The position numbers and the translations under genes were made by a program. The notes beneath the pieces are model-generated. The model was not told the DNA's origin. It searched no databases and saw only the letters and a list, made by a program, of their open reading frames with translations. Of a DNA stretch of 8,953 nt, positions 5,621-8,953 are shown piece after piece (positions within the stretch are counted from its first letter, which is position 1; each line of letters opens with the position of its first letter). The DNA comes from Spirochaetales bacterium. Its GTDB lineage: Bacteria > Spirochaetota > Spirochaetia > DSM-27196 > PWMO01. The stretch covers positions 1-8,953 of the forward strand of contig SKLB01000161.1 in the NCBI GenBank assembly GCA_007123465.1. Reading direction: 5' to 3'.

Positions 5621-7564
5621 ATGAAGAGCGCTATGGCGGTAACCGCTGTGGTGGTGCTGTTGCTTTGCGGCGCCACAGTAGTGCCGGCGCAGGATACCAC
5701 GGAAGCAGCGGCGCAGCGCGCGCTGGCGCAGCGAATTGCCGAACAGACCGCCGCCAGGATCGAGCAGCACTACCGTCTGCCCTACCTTGGCCTTGCAGTA
5801 GTCTACCGGGGGCAGACCGCATTGCTGGCGCGCGGCTACAGCGATCAGGCCCAAACGATCGCATTCGATGCGCACGAGTCTGTTGTGCGCGCGGCTTCTA
5901 TGGGCAAGCTTCCTACTGCACTGGTAGCGGCAGAGCTTTTGTCCGAGCACGAGATCGCTATCAGTGCGCCGGTGCGTCAGCACGTGCACTCGATTCCTGT
6001 ACCCACCCGCGAACGCACGCCGTTTCAGTTCGAGCACCTCCTGACTCACACCGAAGGCTTCGAATTGCAGAGTTTCAACACCAGGACCCTTGACCCCGAA
6101 GAACTGATACCGCTACGCGAGTTTCTCAACCGTTCGCCACCGGTGCCCTTTCAACGCCCCGGTCTCATGACCACCTATGGCAACCTGGCCGCCGCCGTAC
6201 TGGGGGCCACAATTGAAGAACTCAGCGGTCGGCCGTTTGCCGAGACCATGAAGCGGCGGCTATTCGAACCGGCGGCAATGAACAGCACTACGTTCGATCA
6301 GCCGTTACCGCCGGCGCTCGCAGAGCGCCGCGCCGCGGAGTTGCGTCACCAGGGAGCGTCGCTGCGCGTGCTGGAACCTTCGTGGTCGCAGTTGGTCCCG
6401 GCCGACGGATTCCACACTACCGTTGCCGACGCCGCGCGGCTGATCAGCCTGCTGCAAAGCGGCGGCCGCTTCGGCGACCAGCACATTCTGTCGCAGGATA
6501 CGGTCCGCCGCGCGCTGGAGGTCCGCTTTCGCAACCACCGGCGCCTCCCTGGAGTCAGCTCAGGCTTCCTGGAGCAGGAGCACGCCGGGTTACGCCTGCT
6601 GATTCGTGACGGTGATTCTGAAGGGATGATGTCGCGCATGATCCTGGTGCCGCAGGCGGACATCGGACTGTTCCTGGTAACCGGCACCAACAACACGGGG
6701 CCACGGACCACCGCGGCCGGATTTCTGGCGCAAGCGCTGTGTGACAAAATCGAATGTCCGGGTCCGCTGGACGGTTATCCGCTGCCCGAGTTGAGCGAAC
6801 CGCTGCAGGCGTACAGCGGTCTCTACAGTCTGACTAATCGACCACGCAACGACATCAGCCGTCTACCGTTACAGCTTTCCACCCTGCTGCGCATTCGCAC
6901 CACCGATGCCGGAACGCTTCTGGTCACTCCGATGCCGGACGATCCTTTTGCGGGAATTGATCGTCCAACCGAATTCCAGCCTCTCGGAGAGCAGCTGTTT
7001 GAATCAGCCGACCGCTCGCTGCGCATTGCCTTTGCACGCGGTCCGCTGGGCGAGGTGCGTTACCTGTTCTCCGGCGGCGGCTACCACGGGACATACGAGA
7101 AGCTGCAACCGTGGCAACGGCTCTACTTTGCTCTGGCCGGCCTGTTGCTGCCGATATTGCTCTGCGTCATCGAGACTGTGCGGCGGATCATCTACGCGCT
7201 GACACGCCCTACTGCTGTGCAACCGGATAGGCGCGGCAGGATGCAACGTATCGGGATGACTCTCTTTGCCGCCGCCATAACTGCCTTTGCAGCGCTGCTG
7301 GTTCCAGCACTGGCGCTGGTGGGCAGCGCAGCGGGGCTGGCTCCGTGGGTACTAGGCATGGGCGCTTTTGCCTACACGGTGTTCAGTTTGCCGCTGGTTG
7401 GGTTTGCGGCGGTGCTCTGGACCCTGGCACTGGGAGCGCGCAGCGTTCCCACCGGACTCGCAATATCGGTGCCAGCAGGCCTCATGGATCGCCTGCTGCT
7501 GGCCTCAGTGCCGATACTGTTTGTTGCGCTGTATCACTGGCGCCTGCTGGGCTTCTGGTTCTGA
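5621..7564 (+). CDS. Serine hydrolase, class C beta-lactamase fold, with C-terminal membrane domain
   Basis: A 647-residue exported protein of the beta-lactamase/penicillin-binding-like serine hydrolase family. A signal peptide (1-23) ends in VVPA before QDTT. The hydrolase domain (about 30-380) shows the nucleophile tetrad SMGK (Ser93, Lys96), LLTHTEGF (140-147) and the YxN motif YGN (Tyr186, Asn188). At the third site, usually HxG or KTG, it has RDG (329-331) followed by DSEG. A beta-rich region (about 395-495, with YSGLYSLTN and LFSGGGYHG) follows. The C-terminus has about four membrane helices (501-527, 545-568, 573-605, 621-642). It thus acts in the periplasm or outer face and is held in the inner membrane. 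The family includes D-aminopeptidases, esterases and peptidoglycan-directed enzymes; the substrate is unknown. Start: ATG one base after the receptor stop, with GAAGAG upstream. The frame is open 120 bases further into the receptor gene, but a start there would bury the signal peptide. Confidence 0.88.
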   Translation: MKSAMAVTAVVVLLLCGATVVPAQDTTEAAAQRALAQRIAEQTAARIEQHYRLPYLGLAVVYRGQTALLARGYSDQAQTIAFDAHESVVRAASMGKLPTALVAAELLSEHEIAISAPVRQHVHSIPVPTRERTPFQFEHLLTHTEGFELQSFNTRTLDPEELIPLREFLNRSPPVPFQRPGLMTTYGNLAAAVLGATIEELSGRPFAETMKRRLFEPAAMNSTTFDQPLPPALAERRAAELRHQGASLRVLEPSWSQLVPADGFHTTVADAARLISLLQSGGRFGDQHILSQDTVRRALEVRFRNHRRLPGVSSGFLEQEHAGLRLLIRDGDSEGMMSRMILVPQADIGLFLVTGTNNTGPRTTAAGFLAQALCDKIECPGPLDGYPLPELSEPLQAYSGLYSLTNRPRNDISRLPLQLSTLLRIRTTDAGTLLVTPMPDDPFAGIDRPTEFQPLGEQLFESADRSLRIAFARGPLGEVRYLFSGGGYHGTYEKLQPWQRLYFALAGLLLPILLCVIETVRRIIYALTRPTAVQPDRRGRMQRIGMTLFAAAITAFAALLVPALALVGSAAGLAPWVLGMGAFAYTVFSLPLVGFAAVLWTLALGARSVPTGLAISVPAGLMDRLLLASVPILFVALYHWRLLGFWF

Positions 7565-7592
7565 GCGCCAGCCGGCGCCGGACGGCAACGTC

Positions 7593-8183
7593 TCAGCAGT
7601 GCTTCACGTACTCGCGGTATATCCGGCGGTAGAGCTCGTGACCGGTTGGCGTACACAGCCGTGACTCCGCGGTGGCAAAGAACTCATCCAGTCGTTCAAA
7701 GCCGCCGCTGCTGGCGTAGCGTGCGTTTGTGTCGTAGCGCTGGTCACGCTGGTAGCGCAGCGCCTGCAGGCACATGTCCACCAGATTCATATCGCGCACA
7801 AACCGCGCTTCCGCAGCAGCCGAAGCCTCGTACTGCTGCCACAGCTCGCGGATTGGCGTGGCCGAGCCGCCGACCGGGAACAGCCGGTCGATTGCCGCGC
7901 GTTCATCTTCCTGCTTCTGCTGCAGCGAGATTGTGCGGTCGGACTCGTCAACGCGGGCGGCTACATCACCGGTCAGCGCCTCGGCGGCATCGTGCACCAG
8001 CGCCATAGCAACAGCGCGCTCAGCGTCAACACCGGCAGCCTCCGCGTACAGCAGGCAGAGCAGCGCAGTGCCCCAGCTGTGGTCGGCAACCGATTCCGGG
8101 TCGCCAATACCGCGGATCTGCCAGCCGACGCGTTTGTGGTCCTTGAGAGCGTAGAGAGCATCGAGGGTTGCCAGGTCGATCAT
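7593..8183 (-). CDS. HD-domain phosphohydrolase, YfbR/HDDC2-like 5'-deoxynucleotidase
   Basis: A 196-residue cytosolic protein of the HD_3 family. Members such as E. coli YfbR and human HDDC2 remove the 5' phosphate from deoxyribonucleoside monophosphates. It carries VADHSW (His35), the HD pair in LVHDAAEALTGDV (His64, Asp65, with Glu68 and Asp73), the helix SLQQKQEDERAAIDRLF, and LWQQYEASAAAEARFV (114-129), which closely matches HDDC2. The last metal ligand, normally Asp, appears as Asn133 in FVRDMNLVDMCLQAL, with Asp131 and Asp136 on either side. Start: ATG at 8183, seven bases after the rseC stop. The frame stays open upstream to 8369 inside rseC, but that extension has no family resemblance. 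It is the last gene of the minus-strand unit with rnfB and rseC, and it converges on the serine hydrolase with a 28-base gap. I am sure of the family and less sure of the substrate. Confidence 0.85.
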   Translation of the reverse strand: MIDLATLDALYALKDHKRVGWQIRGIGDPESVADHSWGTALLCLLYAEAAGVDAERAVAMALVHDAAEALTGDVAARVDESDRTISLQQKQEDERAAIDRLFPVGGSATPIRELWQQYEASAAAEARFVRDMNLVDMCLQALRYQRDQRYDTNARYASSGGFERLDEFFATAESRLCTPTGHELYRRIYREYVKHC

Positions 8184-8190
8184 GCGGCGC

Positions 8191-8622
8191 TCAGAACTGC
8201 GGGATCTCTGCCACCGGCTCCAGCGTGTAGCGAAACCTGCGCACCATGCTCCGGTCGATCCGGGCCACCGCAAAGCCGGAAAGTAGCAGCGCGGCAACGC
8301 CGACAACAACAGACAGCAGTATACGCGCATCCTCCCCATAACCGGCGAAGAGCGCGAAGTAGGCTCCAAACAGGCCGCCGATCAGTGCAACAAACGGTAT
8401 ACCGTAGGTTATAAGCGTCACACCCAGGATTGAGGCGTTACTGATCCGCAACCGAACCGGCTGCGCCGGCTGCAGCTCGTAGATCTCGGGAACGGTCACA
8501 TTCTTGCCGGCCGCGTGGCACGATTCGCGTATAGTACAGCGGTCACAGGCCGCTGGTGCAGTGATCCGCACAACGGTGCCGTCGTCGCTGACACGCTCTA
8601 CAACGCCGTACTCTTCGATCAC
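8191..8622 (-). CDS. rseC: RseC/MucC family protein (Rnf-associated)
   Basis: A 143-residue membrane protein of the RseC/MucC family. Members accompany Rnf/Rsx electron-transfer complexes and, in E. coli, help Rsx keep SoxR reduced. The N-terminal cytoplasmic part has the family cysteine motif CDRCTIRESC (Cys26, Cys29, Cys35), with the same C-x2-C-x5-C spacing as the E. coli protein. Two membrane hairpin helices follow (about 64-93 and 99-120), then a basic tail with SMVRRFRY. The length is close to the E. coli homologue. Start: GTG at 8622, sharing GTGA with the stop of rnfB, so translation is probably coupled. Here it likely supports assembly or redox function of the Rnf complex; no SoxR or sigma-E gene is visible in the window. 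Confidence 0.85.
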   Translation of the reverse strand: MIEEYGVVERVSDDGTVVRITAPAACDRCTIRESCHAAGKNVTVPEIYELQPAQPVRLRISNASILGVTLITYGIPFVALIGGLFGAYFALFAGYGEDARILLSVVVGVAALLLSGFAVARIDRSMVRRFRYTLEPVAEIPQF

Positions 8623-8953
8623 GCTTCAACCGCCTCGGCCCGAGAGGCCTTGATTCTGGCCATCGCCTCGTCCTTCTTGACCAGGTTGCGGTTGGAATTG
8701 TAACACTCGGTCGGGCACTTGGCTCCGTAATCGGGCTTTGCGGTGTAGTTACTGGTGTTAACGCGAGCCAGGTTGTCCTCAACGCTGACCGCTTCCGGGT
8801 TGTCGTCAGCCGCCGCAGCCTTGACGCAGATATTGCAGGCAATGCACGCCTTGTTGCACACCTTGCGCGCGATCGGCCCCGGATCCAACGACTTGCAGTA
8901 GACAAACGCATCGTACTTCAGCGGATGCAGTTCGATCAGATCGCGCGGACAGG
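8619..8953 (-). CDS. rnfB: RnfB C-terminal part (electron-transfer complex ferredoxin subunit), cut by window edge
   Basis: The last 110 or so residues of an RnfB subunit, the iron-sulfur protein passing electrons between ferredoxin and the membrane Rnf complex. The 5' part lies beyond the right edge. The visible segment opens with CPRDLIELHP, matching the end of the middle ferredoxin motif in RnfB, then VYCKSLDPG (matching the CSSxDKG segment). Next comes the C-terminal ferredoxin module: VCNKACIACNICVKA, then VEDNLARVN, then AKCPTECY. In this module the first three cysteines of motif 1 and the last cysteine of motif 2 remain. The fourth of motif 1 is Ala, and the first three of motif 2 are Tyr, Lys and Tyr, so only one of the two [4Fe-4S] clusters can form in the usual way. 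The linker between the motifs is about four residues longer than usual. The tail is rich in Ala, Lys and Glu. The reading frame is intact on both sides of the altered motifs. Confidence 0.8.
   Translation of the reverse strand, partial: CPRDLIELHPLKYDAFVYCKSLDPGPIARKVCNKACIACNICVKAAAADDNPEAVSVEDNLARVNTSNYTAKPDYGAKCPTECYNSNRNLVKKDEAMARIKASRAEAVEA

Noticed and set aside
5656..5676. Possible lipobox LLLC in the hydrolase signal peptide
   Set aside because: Leu just before the Cys is a poor fit for signal peptidase II; cleavage after VVPA is more natural.
7565..7579. Hairpin GCGCC/GGCGC between the convergent hydrolase and HD genes
   Set aside because: The stem is only five base pairs and no T-run follows on either strand, so a terminator call is not supported.
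8184..8369. Upstream extension of the HD protein frame into rseC
   Set aside because: The extra 62 residues match nothing in the family and lie wholly in rseC coding sequence; ATG at 8183 gives the normal length.

Overview
This is a gene-dense bacterial window with GC-rich codon use, nearly full of protein genes and with no RNA genes, insertion sequences or CRISPR arrays that I can see. The gene mix fits a free-living, motile, anaerobic or facultative bacterium: a membrane chemoreceptor, an Rnf-type ion-translocating electron-transfer operon with RseC, and an SLC45/GPH-like sugar carrier. A spirochaete is my best guess, but it rests on general resemblance only and I could not test it.

Left part (1-2094, plus strand): about 220 bases of leader with no convincing gene, then a TauE/SafE (TSUP) anion transporter, a weak terminator-like hairpin with a T-tract, and a calcineurin-like metallophosphoesterase with all five metal motifs. 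The phosphoesterase converges on, and overlaps by 24 bases, an MFS carrier on the minus strand (2071-3393).

Middle (3394-7564): a compact divergent promoter region carrying a tandem CAAATCTG repeat separates the MFS gene from a dCache/HAMP chemoreceptor. One base after the receptor stop lies a serine hydrolase of the class C beta-lactamase fold, with a signal peptide and a C-terminal four-helix membrane domain. The two are probably one transcription unit.

Right part (7593-8953, minus strand): read from the right edge, the order is the C-terminal part of rnfB, then rseC (overlapping by a GTGA), then an HD-domain 5'-deoxynucleotidase-like gene 7 bases further on. This looks like the tail of an rnf operon.

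The most striking observation is in rnfB. In the C-terminal two-cluster ferredoxin module, the four cysteines expected for one [4Fe-4S] cluster are kept. All four expected for the partner cluster are replaced, although they are dispersed over two motifs. A second active-site oddity is an Asn at the position usually held by the last metal-binding Asp of the HD protein. A third is an RDG triad where the hydrolase family normally has HxG or KTG.
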